Assembly (NCBI GenBank): GCA_964425605.1
Contig: CAYRNR010000006.1
Span: 61,016 to 125,015 of the forward strand
DNA from: CAYRNR01 sp964425605
GTDB lineage: Bacteria > Myxococcota_A > UBA796 > UBA9615 > CAYRNR01
Length of the DNA: 64,000 nt
Direction of reading: 5' to 3'
A program made the position numbers and the translations under genes. This document shows, piece after piece, positions 16,801-25,702 of this stretch (position 1 is its first letter; every line of letters starts with the position of its first letter). The notes beneath the pieces are model-generated. The model had not been told where the DNA came from and did not search any database. It worked only from the letters and a program-made list of their open reading frames with translations.

Positions 16801-19503
16801 ATGCACAGCCACCGCGTGATGACGCTGCTGGGCTCGCTGGCCCTGCTCGTGACGGCCTGCGAGACCGAGACGCCCGAGACGCCCGAGACGCCCGAGACGC
16901 TCCCCCCCGACCTCACCGAGTCCCTGGGCCCGGACGAGGCCCGCGCCGGGTGGCTGGACGCCGAGCATGCCTCGGCCTTCATCGGCGGAGCGGCGGGAGA
17001 GTCCCGCGAGGGCGACCTGCTGATCTACAACGACCGCGCGCGCTTCGCGATCCAGGGCTGGCGCGAGGGGCACAACCTCGAACACCACGCGGGCACGATC
17101 ATCGACATCGACGTCGTGCGACCAGACGACACGGTGGACCGGGACTTCGTCGACGACATGCTCACCCTGGTCGCGCTGGGGCGTATCCTCGCGCCCGAGA
17201 CCCTCGAGGTCGTCGACGACGGCACCGGCGGCAGCGCAGCGGTGGTCCGGGCCACCGGCCACGACGACGGCTTCGCATACCTGCTCGGCGCGATGGAGAA
17301 CCCGGACCTCTTCCCCGAGATGGGCCTGACCTACGAGCAGACCTGGACCCTGGAGCCTGGCTCCGAGCTGCTGCAGATCGAGACGGTGATCCGCAACTCC
17401 ACCGACGCCCCGGTGGCGGTGACGACCATCGACGGTGGCGTGGTGGAGCTGGGCCTGGTGTCGAGCTTCGTGCCCGGTCTCGGCGTCGGCGAGGACATCG
17501 ACGATGACGGCACCGTGATGGCGGGCTACGTGTCGCGCTACAACGACCTGGCCATCGGCCTGCTCCTCGACGAGGGTCGGGTGCCCAGTCCCGGCTCGAC
17601 AGCGTTGCTGGCTGACCTGCTCAACTTCGTCGTGATCCCGGGCCCCGATCCGGAGCTGGCCCCAGGTGACGAGCTGACCTACACGCGCTATCTCGGCGTC
17701 GCGCCGGACATGGCGACCCTGGAGCGGGCCCGGCTCGCCCTGCAGGGGCTGGCCAGCGGCACGGTCACGGGGACGCTGACCACCGAGGATGCCGGGGATC
17801 CCATCGCCGGCGCCCGGATTTACCTGGTGGACGCGGACGGCGCCCCCTGGACCTACGCCGTGACCGGCGCCGACGGCGGCTACCGCATCGACGCGCCCAC
17901 GGGGGACTGGTCACTGGTCGCGCTGGGCGACTTCGACGGCGACGTGCTGGACGTCCCCGTCGCCGCGGGGAGCTTCGGTACGTTTGCCAGCGCGGCCCAG
18001 AACCAGCTGCAACTGGACGCCCTGGCGGGTGACGAGGGCGTGGCGGTCGTGCCCCGGGCCGATGGGTACGGCCGAGGGGAGCCCGTGGACGTGACCCTGA
18101 CGGACGGAGGAGAACAGAGCGTCGACCTGCAGCTGCCTCGGCCGGCGCTGGTGACCCTGAGGGTCGTGGATGGCGACGGCTCGCCCTGCCCTGCGACGGT
18201 CCAGTTCCGCTTCCCCGAGGACACCGAAGATCCCCGCCCTGCCGACGGCCGGCTCGGCGAGGAGCGTCCCGAGGACGCCCGCAAGATCGCCTGGCTGGCC
18301 GACGGCGAGATGGAGGTGGCGATCCCGGCGGGTGAGTACGACCTGCTGGGGTACCGCAGCTTCCGCCACGAGCTGGCCGAACATGAAGGTCTCGTGCTGG
18401 AGGCCGGTGAGTCCAGCTCCGTCGAACTCGTCATCCCCCTGGCCTACGAGACCCCGGGCTGGCTCACCGCGGACTTCCACAGCCACGCATCGCCCTCGAT
18501 GGACGGCAAGTGCACGATGGAGGACAGGCTGTTGCAGGTGGCCGCGGGTGACCTGCAGATGCTCGTCGCCACCGCCCACGACGCCGTGCCGGATTTCCAG
18601 TCCCCGCTCGAGGCCCTGGGTCTGCAGCCCTGGGTCAACGCAGTGCCCGCCACGGAGGTCACCACCCTGCTGCGGGGGCACTTCAACATCTTCCCCATGA
18701 CCGCGGACCCGGCCCTGTCCAACCACGGAGCCCCGATGTGGTGGGAGCTCGACGGGACCACCGCGGAGCTCTTCGGTGTGATGCGCGACCGTCTGCCCGA
18801 CGACGGCGTGATCCAGGTCAACCACGGACGCCAGCCGGGGATGTTCACGTTCGCCATGTGGGATCCCGGCGACGACGAGGCCGGCGATCCGGACTTCTAC
18901 TCGGACGACTTCGACTCCATGGAGCTGTTGCAGGGCACCCATTTCGAGGAGAAGGACCAGCTGCTACAGGACTGGTGCTCCCACCTGGATCTCGGCTACC
19001 GAAAGACCGCCACAGGGGTCAGCGACGACCACAGCATTCGCGCGGGGGCGGGCTACGCGCGCTCGTACGTCTGGGTCGGCACCGACGACCCGGCCGAGGT
19101 CGATCAGGCCACGTTCCTGGAGTCGGTGGCCCGCGGACGACTGGTGGTCAGCGGCGGCCCCTACATCGTGTTCACGGCCACGGACGAAGGCGGCGGCTCG
19201 GCAGGCATCGGCGACGAGATCACGGCGGATCTCGTGACCCTGCACATCGAGGTCTGGGCGCCGAGCTGGATGGGCGTGGACGAGGTCCGGCTGCGAGGCG
19301 ACGGCTGCCAGATCGCCGCCACCTGGGACGCCGAGCAGATGGCCGAGGGCGAACTGCAGCGCTTCGTCACCGACATCGAATGGGTCGTGGACGAGGACGC
19401 CTATCTCTTCGTCGAGGCCGAGGGACAAGACGCTCTCTGGCCGGTCTGGCCCCGCGGACACGCCTACTCCGCGAGCAATCCGATCCACCTCCGCGCGCCT
19501 TGA
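16801..19503 (+). CDS. PHP-domain (CehA/McbA-like) lipoprotein, second copy
   Basis: A 900-residue lipoprotein: signal with lipobox VTAC, then an acidic Glu-Thr-Pro repeat (ETETPETPETPET) as spacer. A beta-rich N-terminal half follows, then a carboxypeptidase-regulatory-like module near residues 320-375 (GTLTTEDAGDPIAGARIYLV), and a PHP-type domain from about 555. Its metal motifs are ADFHSHASPS, ATAHDAV and GVSDDHS (about 740). It resembles the product of 4911-7883 in length, order and motif spacing, so the two are paralogues. ATG 16801 follows ACGGAGG; longer in-frame starts lack a signal peptide. It ends facing a convergent hydrolase gene across a hairpin. Confidence 0.85.
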   Translation: MHSHRVMTLLGSLALLVTACETETPETPETPETLPPDLTESLGPDEARAGWLDAEHASAFIGGAAGESREGDLLIYNDRARFAIQGWREGHNLEHHAGTIIDIDVVRPDDTVDRDFVDDMLTLVALGRILAPETLEVVDDGTGGSAAVVRATGHDDGFAYLLGAMENPDLFPEMGLTYEQTWTLEPGSELLQIETVIRNSTDAPVAVTTIDGGVVELGLVSSFVPGLGVGEDIDDDGTVMAGYVSRYNDLAIGLLLDEGRVPSPGSTALLADLLNFVVIPGPDPELAPGDELTYTRYLGVAPDMATLERARLALQGLASGTVTGTLTTEDAGDPIAGARIYLVDADGAPWTYAVTGADGGYRIDAPTGDWSLVALGDFDGDVLDVPVAAGSFGTFASAAQNQLQLDALAGDEGVAVVPRADGYGRGEPVDVTLTDGGEQSVDLQLPRPALVTLRVVDGDGSPCPATVQFRFPEDTEDPRPADGRLGEERPEDARKIAWLADGEMEVAIPAGEYDLLGYRSFRHELAEHEGLVLEAGESSSVELVIPLAYETPGWLTADFHSHASPSMDGKCTMEDRLLQVAAGDLQMLVATAHDAVPDFQSPLEALGLQPWVNAVPATEVTTLLRGHFNIFPMTADPALSNHGAPMWWELDGTTAELFGVMRDRLPDDGVIQVNHGRQPGMFTFAMWDPGDDEAGDPDFYSDDFDSMELLQGTHFEEKDQLLQDWCSHLDLGYRKTATGVSDDHSIRAGAGYARSYVWVGTDDPAEVDQATFLESVARGRLVVSGGPYIVFTATDEGGGSAGIGDEITADLVTLHIEVWAPSWMGVDEVRLRGDGCQIAATWDAEQMAEGELQRFVTDIEWVVDEDAYLFVEAEGQDALWPVWPRGHAYSASNPIHLRAP
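16867..16899 (+). repeat. 9-nt tandem repeat encoding PET
   Basis: GAGACGCCC is repeated three times in a row, with a fourth partial copy, directly after the lipidated Cys codon. It supplies an acidic spacer in place of the Asp runs of other lipoproteins here. Confidence 0.8.
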
Positions 19504-19524
19504 CCGCGACCGGGGAGGCACCCT

Positions 19525-19548
19525 GCGCGAGGACCCGATCCTCAGCGC
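19525..19548. terminator. Hairpin between convergent genes
   Basis: GCGCGAGGA and TCCTC-A-GCGC pair as 9 bp with one bulged A around a 5-nt loop, midway between two convergent stops. There is no T tract. Its position favours a bidirectional terminator. Confidence 0.5.
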
Positions 19549-19588
19549 GCCACCAGCAGGGCCCCGGCAGCCAGCTCCAGGGGGCCGA

Positions 19589-20791
19589 TCACGGAGTGGT
19601 TCCGTCACTCGATGCGTGCGAGGACCCTGTACCCCCGAGCCACGAACGCACGGTCTCGTACACCCCGGCATCGCTGAGCAGGTCGAGGTGGCCCACACCC
19701 TGGGCGGTCCACTGGCGGGCGGCAGGGAACTCCAGGCTCATCGCCGGATCGTCGTGCCGCCCCAGCGCGCTGTCCTCGGGCACGAGCCCGTCACCGCTGA
19801 TCTCCCCGACGATTCCACCCGCCAGGACCCCGGCGAGGGCGAAGCAGTCGACCCCGTCGGGCAGGGGCAGTGGGCTCCGCGGGTCGTGCCCAAGCTCGAA
19901 GCGGTCGCGTCCCTGCCAGTGCTCGTCGAGCACGTTGCCGAATCGCAGGTCGGTGACCCCAGCGCTGCGAATCTTGCCGAGCCGGGCGAACGGCGCGCTG
20001 TAGCGACTGATCCCGAGGAGCGTCTCCACCCAGGGGCCGCCCTGCTCCAGGGGCGCGCCGTGGTGGGGCGTGCCGAGGAACACGATCGCCCGCAGCTTGT
20101 CCCGCCAAGCGAGGCCCTCGATCTCCGCCGTCCGGCAGGCGCTGCGGGTCACCAGCCCCCCCATGCTGTGGCCGACGACGATGATCTCGTCCACCGGCCG
20201 CTCCGACACGAACCGGTCGAGCTGGAACGCGAACTCGCGACCGTTCGTCGAGATGTGCCGGCCGCTGTTGTAGTGGAGGTAGGCGAGCTCGCATCCGAGG
20301 TCCCGGGCGAGCGCCTCGCCGTGGTCGTGGCCGGATTGAAGCCACAGCAGGTCGTTCATGCACAGCCCGTGGACCATCACGGCCAGCGTGCGATTCGCGC
20401 CTTCGACCTCCGTCTCCCGGCGGCGGAGGTCCATCTCGATGGTCAGGGGGTTGTGGGTCTCGTCGAGGTAGTCCCCCAGCACGCCGTTGAGGGCCGCGAG
20501 CACGGCCTCGCGCTCCGGCCCGGGGCGGCTCTCGCCCAGCAGCGGCGAGAGCTGCGCCAGCGCCCCATCGATCCCCGCGCCGACGACAGAGGTGGCCCCG
20601 CGCAGGCCGCCGAAGACGATCCCCGTGATCAGGCGCACGGGACGCTCGAGCGGGCGTCCGAGGATCGCGGGCCCGCTGCCCACGGTGACGTGCATCTCCT
20701 CGACCAGCTCCATGATCCCCTTGGTCGCCTCGACGGCGAGCCGGCTGGCGCCGCGCAGGTCGGCGACGTGTCTGCGGGTTCCCTTTGTCAT
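19589..20791 (-). CDS. Alpha/beta hydrolase, PGAP1/lipase-like
   Basis: A 400-residue protein without a signal peptide. The first 130 residues are helical with no recognised domain. The hydrolase core starts at TLAVMVHGLCMND (oxyanion HG), continues with IIVVGHSMGGLVTRSA (nucleophile Ser in GHSMG) and LGTPHHGAPLEQGG, and ends with GDGLVPEDSA and QGVGHLDLLSDAGVY (candidate acid and His). The LGTPHHG and GHSMGG blocks are shared by PGAP1-like and triacylglycerol-lipase-like hydrolases, so an ester or thioester substrate is likely, possibly lipid. Genes on both sides are divergent or convergent, so it appears to be transcribed alone. Confidence 0.85.
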   Translation of the reverse strand: MTKGTRRHVADLRGASRLAVEATKGIMELVEEMHVTVGSGPAILGRPLERPVRLITGIVFGGLRGATSVVGAGIDGALAQLSPLLGESRPGPEREAVLAALNGVLGDYLDETHNPLTIEMDLRRRETEVEGANRTLAVMVHGLCMNDLLWLQSGHDHGEALARDLGCELAYLHYNSGRHISTNGREFAFQLDRFVSERPVDEIIVVGHSMGGLVTRSACRTAEIEGLAWRDKLRAIVFLGTPHHGAPLEQGGPWVETLLGISRYSAPFARLGKIRSAGVTDLRFGNVLDEHWQGRDRFELGHDPRSPLPLPDGVDCFALAGVLAGGIVGEISGDGLVPEDSALGRHDDPAMSLEFPAARQWTAQGVGHLDLLSDAGVYETVRSWLGGTGSSHASSDGTTP

Positions 20792-20834
20792 GGTGCGAGC
20801 ATAGAGGACCCGGCCAGCGAACCGCCAGGTGAGA

Positions 20835-21959
20835 TCAGCGGTAGACGTAGATGCGCAGCGCGACGACCTCGAAGGGCAGCAGGTCCACGGGGCTGGCGTT
20901 GTAGTACTCGTCGCCGGTGGTGAGCACGATGTCGAAGTCGATCTCGTTGTCGGCGCCGGGCTCGATGGCCTCGGTGATGTCGATCACGTGCCCCACCGAG
21001 GTGGCGCCGGGGCACCAGCCGTTGCGCCCGTACTCCCAGGTCCCGGCCTGGGGGCTGACCGGATTCAGATCGCAGTCGTCGCGCCACGGGTCCAGCGAGA
21101 ACGCCGTGCCGTTGACGAACACGTCCTGGCGCATGTGGCAGAACTCGGCGCAGTTGAGCGTGTTGCCGAACGAGTGGCCGGTGGTGGTCAGGTGGGCCTC
21201 GATCCGGGTGGCGTCGGCGGGCACCGAGAGGGTGAAGGGGTCGACCTGGGAGTCGACGTTGGCGTCCTCGTCCAGCTCACCGACGGTGATGCTCTTGGTG
21301 GCCCAGATGTTGACCACCTCGTCGGCCTGGGCCCCGGGGCCGGGGTAGAACGCGAGGTCCACGGTCAGATACCACCCGTCGCCGTCGGAGTGCCCGGGAC
21401 CCACCCAGGTGTCGATGAACGAGGTCAAGGTCTGCTCGCCCGCCAGCAGCGACGCCACCGGCGTGACGTCGATGAACTGGCACATCCCCATCCGGTACGG
21501 CGTGACGTGACGGGCCAGCTCGAGCTTCTCCCACTCGTCCTCGGGATCGCCGGGGTTGAGCACCAGCCCCACGCTGCCCCACCTGTCCCAGTGATCGCAG
21601 GAGCCACCGTCGGGACATTCCAGCTGTAGACGCAGGCCCACCTGACTCCAGTCGCCGCCGGGGAACTCGACCGTGGACTGGATCGTGCGGTGGTTCTCCT
21701 CGCCGAACCAGTGGTAGGCCTCGTCGAAGGCCCGCACCACGGTGACCTCGGCCGGGAAGTCGTCCTCGGGGCACGAGTACCACGGAGCGTGCACGTCGAA
21801 CTCGTACACGACGGCAGGAGCCGAGTCGTCGTCGTCTCCGGTGTCGTCGTCGTCAGCTTCGCTGTCGTCGTCCGCGGTATCGTCGTCTCCATCTGCGCAG
21901 GCCACGGCCAGAGTGCATCCGAACGCGAGCGCGGCCACGGAGCGCCACCTGATGGGCAT
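20835..21959 (-). CDS. PNGase F-like lipoprotein with Asp-rich spacer
   Basis: A 374-residue lipoprotein (signal ending AVAC, then ADGDDDTADDD-type spacer). Its globular part matches bacterial peptide-N-glycosidase F in block order: CDHWDRWGSVGLV, then ELARHVTPYRMGMC, SFIDTWVGPGHSDGDGWY, TTGHSFGNTLNCAEFCHMRQ, and WRDDCDLNPVSPQAGTWEYG followed by NGWCPG. PNGase F removes N-linked glycans from glycoproteins. Motif density is high across both halves of the fold, so homology is likely, but whether the catalytic acids are conserved was not verified. Surface anchoring via lipid and acidic spacer would suit attack on foreign glycoproteins. ATG 21959 begins the signal; GAGGTGAAC is about 8 nt upstream. 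Confidence 0.8.
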   Translation of the reverse strand: MPIRWRSVAALAFGCTLAVACADGDDDTADDDSEADDDDTGDDDDSAPAVVYEFDVHAPWYSCPEDDFPAEVTVVRAFDEAYHWFGEENHRTIQSTVEFPGGDWSQVGLRLQLECPDGGSCDHWDRWGSVGLVLNPGDPEDEWEKLELARHVTPYRMGMCQFIDVTPVASLLAGEQTLTSFIDTWVGPGHSDGDGWYLTVDLAFYPGPGAQADEVVNIWATKSITVGELDEDANVDSQVDPFTLSVPADATRIEAHLTTTGHSFGNTLNCAEFCHMRQDVFVNGTAFSLDPWRDDCDLNPVSPQAGTWEYGRNGWCPGATSVGHVIDITEAIEPGADNEIDFDIVLTTGDEYYNASPVDLLPFEVVALRIYVYR

Positions 21960-22091
21960 CGTTCACCTCCTCGGGTGGCTCGCACACTGACGTCATCGGG
22001 AGCAATCGTCAACTCGAGGAGGATGTCTCGACCTGCGCGAGGGGGTGATAACCTCGGAGCGGCGAAGGGGGCCGAACTCCGTGGAGGAGCC

Positions 22092-22604
22092 GTGGGCGAA
22101 GAACTCCCACTGAGCGAATTCGACCGCGAACGGCTCGTGCGCAAGGCGCGCCGCGCGCGCGGGGCGCTGCGCATCTGCGCCTGTCTCGGCGGCGTCGTGC
22201 CCTTCACCCTCTTCGCGTTCGTCTGCATCACGCCCACCGAGCTCGTCGGGGCGACCGCTGTCCTGGCGCTCGTGGTCTGCCTCGCGTCGGCGGTCCCGTT
22301 CCTGGCCAAGGGCCTGGATGCGCGCCGCTGCGCCAGGCGCGCGGACCGATGGTTGGAGCAGGATCAAAAGCGCCGTCTCGTCGGCGAGGTGACCGGCAAG
22401 GGGCCGCACTTCATGGTCACGGTGGACGGGTTCGCCGTGGCCGCGTGGGAGAAGGCCCGGGGGATGTCCGTGGGAGACGCGGTCACGGTGGAGTATCTGC
22501 CCCTGGATTCGGAGCTCGCCGGCATCCTGGGCGTGCTGCGAATCGACGACGAGCCGAACCCGTACTTCGAGAGCGCCTGGCGTAGCGGACCTCCGACGGC
22601 CTGA
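22092..22604 (+). CDS. Membrane protein of unknown function
   Basis: This gene probably starts with GTG 22092, behind GGAGGAG, giving 170 residues. A charged N-terminus (LSEFDRERLVRKARRARG) is followed by two transmembrane helices (about residues 25-48 and 52-75). A cytoplasmic or periplasmic tail follows with GEVTGKGPHFMVTVDGFAVA and SVGDAVTVEYLPLDSELAGI, a small beta-barrel-like segment of the kind seen in DUF3592-like membrane proteins. No catalytic motif is visible. The spacing of the ribosome site is short, so an in-frame upstream start cannot be excluded. An AT-rich promoter region follows it. Confidence 0.65.
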   Translation: MGEELPLSEFDRERLVRKARRARGALRICACLGGVVPFTLFAFVCITPTELVGATAVLALVVCLASAVPFLAKGLDARRCARRADRWLEQDQKRRLVGEVTGKGPHFMVTVDGFAVAAWEKARGMSVGDAVTVEYLPLDSELAGILGVLRIDDEPNPYFESAWRSGPPTA

Positions 22605-22619
22605 TGATCATTTCACTTT

Positions 22620-22677
22620 TTGTTTGATTATCTCCAAACGTTTTACTAGATCTGTCCCAAATTGATGGGACAAAACC
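22620..22677 (+). promoter_or_regulatory. AT-rich promoter and inverted-repeat operator
   Basis: A sudden AT-rich stretch in GC-rich DNA precedes the LuxR-type gene. TGTCCCA (22653-22659) and TGGGACA (22666-22672) form a perfect 7-bp inverted repeat with a 6-nt spacer, ending 5 nt before the ATG, where a ribosome site would normally be. TTGATT (22624-22629) with TAGATC (22647-22652) at 17 nt are weak -35/-10 candidates. The palindrome is a plausible binding site for autoregulation. Confidence 0.6.
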
Positions 22678-23430
22678 ATGGAACATCTAGAAGAACTGTC
22701 CGTTGCAGACCTCAAGTCGGGTTTCAGGCGCCGGTCCGGACCCGGAGGACACCAATGCCTGCACTGTGGCCGCTCGTTCGAGCACGGGGTGATCTACCCG
22801 GTGGGCGAGCACCTGTACGACGCCCGGCGCGCGGTCCAGGACCACGTGGACCGGGAGCACGGTGGGTCCTTCGCAGCGCTGCTGACCACGGGAAAGGAGG
22901 GCACCGGGCTGTCCGACATCCAGCGCGAGGTGGTGGAGGCATCACACGAGGGTCTCTCCGACAAGCAGATCGCCGCCAGGCTGGGCAAGTCGGCCTCCAC
23001 GATCCGCAACCACCGCTTCGTACTGCGCAAGCGGCGCAGGGAGGCCCGCGCGTTCCTGGCGATCATGGAGATCCTCGACGAGCACGTGCAGCAGGGTGAC
23101 CGGTTCGTCCAGTTCCATCCGGCGCTGCCGGTGGACGACGAACGGGTGATGATCACCGAGGCCGAGGCTCGCAAGCTGCTGGACAAGTACTTCGAGGGAC
23201 CGGACCACAGCTCGCTGCTGACCTTCCCCAAGAAGGAGAAGCACAAGCTGGTGATCCTGCGCCACGTGACCGCCCGGTTCGCCGTCGGCCGGCGCTACCC
23301 GGAGTCCGACGTCAACCGCATCCTCGGCGCGCTGTACGACGACCACACCACCCTGAAGCGGTATCTGGTGGACTATCGATTCCTGGCCAGGGAGCGGGAC
23401 GGCAGCGAGTACTGGCGGACCGACGGATGA
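22678..23430 (+). CDS. LuxR-type HTH regulator with zinc-finger-like N-terminus and DUF2087
   Basis: A 250-residue predicted transcription factor. An N-terminal CxxC...HxxxxH arrangement (C27, C30, H56, H61 in HQCLHCGRSFEHG and DHVDREH) looks like a C2H2-type zinc site. A LuxR-type helix-turn-helix follows at about 78-122 (GLSDKQIAARLGKSASTIRN). The C-terminus is a DUF2087 domain (KLVILRHVTARFAVGRRYPE, then DHTTLKRYLVDYRFLARERD). DUF2087 is found in small regulators; its ligand is unknown. No Shine-Dalgarno precedes the ATG; an inverted repeat occupies that place, which suggests repression of its own expression. A strong hairpin follows the stop. Confidence 0.85.
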   Translation: MEHLEELSVADLKSGFRRRSGPGGHQCLHCGRSFEHGVIYPVGEHLYDARRAVQDHVDREHGGSFAALLTTGKEGTGLSDIQREVVEASHEGLSDKQIAARLGKSASTIRNHRFVLRKRRREARAFLAIMEILDEHVQQGDRFVQFHPALPVDDERVMITEAEARKLLDKYFEGPDHSSLLTFPKKEKHKLVILRHVTARFAVGRRYPESDVNRILGALYDDHTTLKRYLVDYRFLARERDGSEYWRTDG

Positions 23431-23441
23431 AGGCCATGGCC

Positions 23442-23473
23442 GCCCTCCCGCCGTCACACATCGGCGGGAGGGC
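23442..23473 (+). terminator. 12-bp hairpin after the LuxR/DUF2087 gene
   Basis: GCCCTCCCGCCG and CGGCGGGAGGGC form a perfect 12-bp stem with an 8-nt loop, 11 nt after the stop codon. No T run follows, but the stem is the strongest seen in the window. It likely ends the regulator transcript, or could attenuate reading into the downstream lipoprotein gene. Confidence 0.65.
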
Positions 23474-23497
23474 ACATGGTTCGGAGAGGAGGTCGCG

Positions 23498-24142
23498 ATG
23501 AATCGAACTGCGCTGATGTCGACTCTGCTGGGGATCGCCTGGCTCCTGTCGTGCTCCTCGACCGAGCCGACGGATTTTGGTGGCGACGACGACAGCCAAG
23601 CTGACGACGACGACATGGCAGACGACGACGACGACGACGTGGCCGACGACGACGACGACGTGGCCGATGATGACGACGACGACATCGCTCCCGGCTCCTT
23701 CGCGCTGACCACCGGGACGTACCGGATCACCATCGACGAGCTGCACTCGGACACGTGTCACGCGAGCACCGGCGACGGGATCCACGTGCACGTGGGCGAC
23801 GAGCAGCTGCTCGAGCTGACCGTGGACGGGACCACGCTGACGGGTCAGGACGAGCAGGTGAGCTGGTCGGGCGAACGCGACGGCGACACCTTCGAGTTGC
23901 TGGGCACCTTCTCGTGGGACGTAGGCAGTCAGGTCGGCCTGGACTGCGTGCTGGCCTTCGAGACCCACATGGACTCGATGCTGGTGGCCGACGACGAGTT
24001 CACCTACGACATCCTCAACGACGTGGACGGCGTGGGCGACGACTGCCACGAGCTGGAAGAGGACAGCGGCGGCGCCTATCCCCTGGTGCCCTCGTTCCCC
24101 TGCGCCCACGAGTGGTCCGGGACGGGGCTGCGACTCGACTAG
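23498..24142 (+). CDS. Lipoprotein with long Asp spacer, unknown domain
   Basis: The 214-residue product has signal MNRTALMSTLLGIAWLLSC and then about 40 residues consisting almost wholly of Asp runs separated by Val-Ala or Met-Ala pairs. A 145-residue domain follows with four to five cysteines (SDTCHAS, LDCVLAF, DDCHELE, FPCAHEW) and beta character (GTYRITIDELHSDTCHAS). No family is recognised. GAGAGGAGG is 5 nt upstream of the ATG. The stop shares the palindromic CTAG with the convergent hydrolase gene, so the two genes overlap by 4 nt tail to tail. Confidence 0.75.
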   Translation: MNRTALMSTLLGIAWLLSCSSTEPTDFGGDDDSQADDDDMADDDDDDVADDDDDVADDDDDDIAPGSFALTTGTYRITIDELHSDTCHASTGDGIHVHVGDEQLLELTVDGTTLTGQDEQVSWSGERDGDTFELLGTFSWDVGSQVGLDCVLAFETHMDSMLVADDEFTYDILNDVDGVGDDCHELEEDSGGAYPLVPSFPCAHEWSGTGLRLD

Positions 24143-25572
24143 GGGCAGACGTCCTCGGGGGACGCCGAACAGCACACGGGTCCGCTCCAGCCGCAGGTCG
24201 ATTCCAGCGCCTCGCCGTCCAGGCGCGCGCGCAGCCACGCAACCTGCTCGTCCAGCGACCACAGGGTCGTCTCGGCGTGGGGCGCGCCGAGGCACTGCAG
24301 CTGCTGGAGCTGCCAGCCGTCGGCGCACATCGCCGCGAAGTCCGCCTCCTGAAGCGGCGGCACGACCAGCGTGTCCATCTCTCCGTACACGGTCAGGATG
24401 GGGGTGTCCCGCAGTCTCGTGATGGAGCTGGTGGACACGGAGTTCTCCCGCAGGAAACACGACCAGGGATCGATGGCGTCCCAGTCCTCGGCGCGCACCG
24501 CGTCGATGAACCCCTGGGCGTAGATGTCCTCGACGGCGTCGACCTCGATCTCGAAGTCCAGCTCGAACTCGCACTCGTCGCCGACCCCCTCCATCAGCTC
24601 GACCACGGCGTCGGCGAAGTAGTACGGCTCGTCGTTGGTCAGCAACCCGTGCAGGTCGTCGGGGACCCCGTACCAGCGCCACATCCCCACCAGCGCCAGC
24701 GCAGCCAGCCCGGTGGAGTCCGAGTACTGCTCCATGGCGTCGGCGACCACGGAGATCTGGTCGTGGGCCGGAGACGACGCGACCACACCGGCGACGTCGA
24801 ACTCGGGACCGTAGTAGGGCCCGGCCGCCTCGACGAAGAACGCCGCGTGACCGCCCTGGGACGCGCCCCAGATCACCAGGTCGTCGCGCAGGTCGCCGAC
24901 GATCTCGTCCGCCAGCTCCCCCTCCAGAAGCTCCATGCCCGCTCGCATCGCGTCCCACGAGCCGATCGCCACCTGCTCGCCGACCAGCGGCGCGTGCGGC
25001 GCGGTGGACCCCGCCCCGAACCCGTTCATGCCGATGTAGTCGGGGGCCACCACCGCGAACCCCTGGGCCGCGAGCAGCGCAGGGATGGCCGGGCCGATCA
25101 GGTCGTCGCCGCTGGGCGCGCAGGCGTCCCACGCACCCGCGTATCCGTGGAGCAACAGCGCCACGGGCCACGGCTCGGCGGGCGCCTCGTCGATGTGACC
25201 GGGGATCGCGATCATCCCCGTGGACTCGGTGGGCGCGCCGCGGTCCTGGGTGCTGTACCGGAAGCGGAACAGCGCCACACCGTTGGGGACCGGCGTCAGC
25301 GCCTCGAATCCTGCCAGCGTCAACAGCATGTCCAGCCCCTCGGAGGTGAGGTCGAAGGTGTCGATCCGCTCCACGTCGAGGGCCTCGCCCACGTCCTCGA
25401 GGGGCAACATCTCGTAGCCGGCCATCCCGCAGTGGGCGACGGGCAGCGCGGGTGGGGGATCGTCCTGGGGGTCCTCCGGGGGATCGTCCTCGGGACCATC
25501 CGGAGTCTCCGACGGGCAGCCGGCCAGGGCCAGCGCGGTCCACATCCACAACGCGTATCGGCTCCACCCCAT
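24139..25572 (-). CDS. Secreted lipase-like alpha/beta hydrolase lipoprotein
   Basis: A 477-residue lipoprotein with signal ending LALAGC and an acidic Pro-rich spacer (PEDDPPEDPQDDPPP). The fold resembles secretory (LIP-type) lipases and related alpha/beta hydrolases: VALLLHGYAGAWDACAP, FAVVAPDYIGMNGFG, nucleophile Ser in VIWGASQGGHAAFF, acid in TVYGEMDTLVVPP and His in LGAPHAETTLW. Cys residues near the C-terminus (STCGWSGPVCC) may form disulfides. The likely role is ester hydrolysis at the cell surface; the substrate is unknown. It is divergent from the RIO kinase gene and convergent with the preceding lipoprotein, with the shared 4-nt stop overlap. Confidence 0.8.
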   Translation of the reverse strand: MGWSRYALWMWTALALAGCPSETPDGPEDDPPEDPQDDPPPALPVAHCGMAGYEMLPLEDVGEALDVERIDTFDLTSEGLDMLLTLAGFEALTPVPNGVALFRFRYSTQDRGAPTESTGMIAIPGHIDEAPAEPWPVALLLHGYAGAWDACAPSGDDLIGPAIPALLAAQGFAVVAPDYIGMNGFGAGSTAPHAPLVGEQVAIGSWDAMRAGMELLEGELADEIVGDLRDDLVIWGASQGGHAAFFVEAAGPYYGPEFDVAGVVASSPAHDQISVVADAMEQYSDSTGLAALALVGMWRWYGVPDDLHGLLTNDEPYYFADAVVELMEGVGDECEFELDFEIEVDAVEDIYAQGFIDAVRAEDWDAIDPWSCFLRENSVSTSSITRLRDTPILTVYGEMDTLVVPPLQEADFAAMCADGWQLQQLQCLGAPHAETTLWSLDEQVAWLRARLDGEALESTCGWSGPVCCSASPEDVCP

Positions 25573-25702
25573 GGCGCGCTCTCCCTGATGGTTCGTGTCG
25601 AGGATACCGCGTCAGGCGAGAATCATCTGTACGGCGCTCGCGACGGAAACCTGCTACAACCCCGCAGTCCGCTGTCCTCAGTGGACGGGGAGAATCGACG
25701 GA

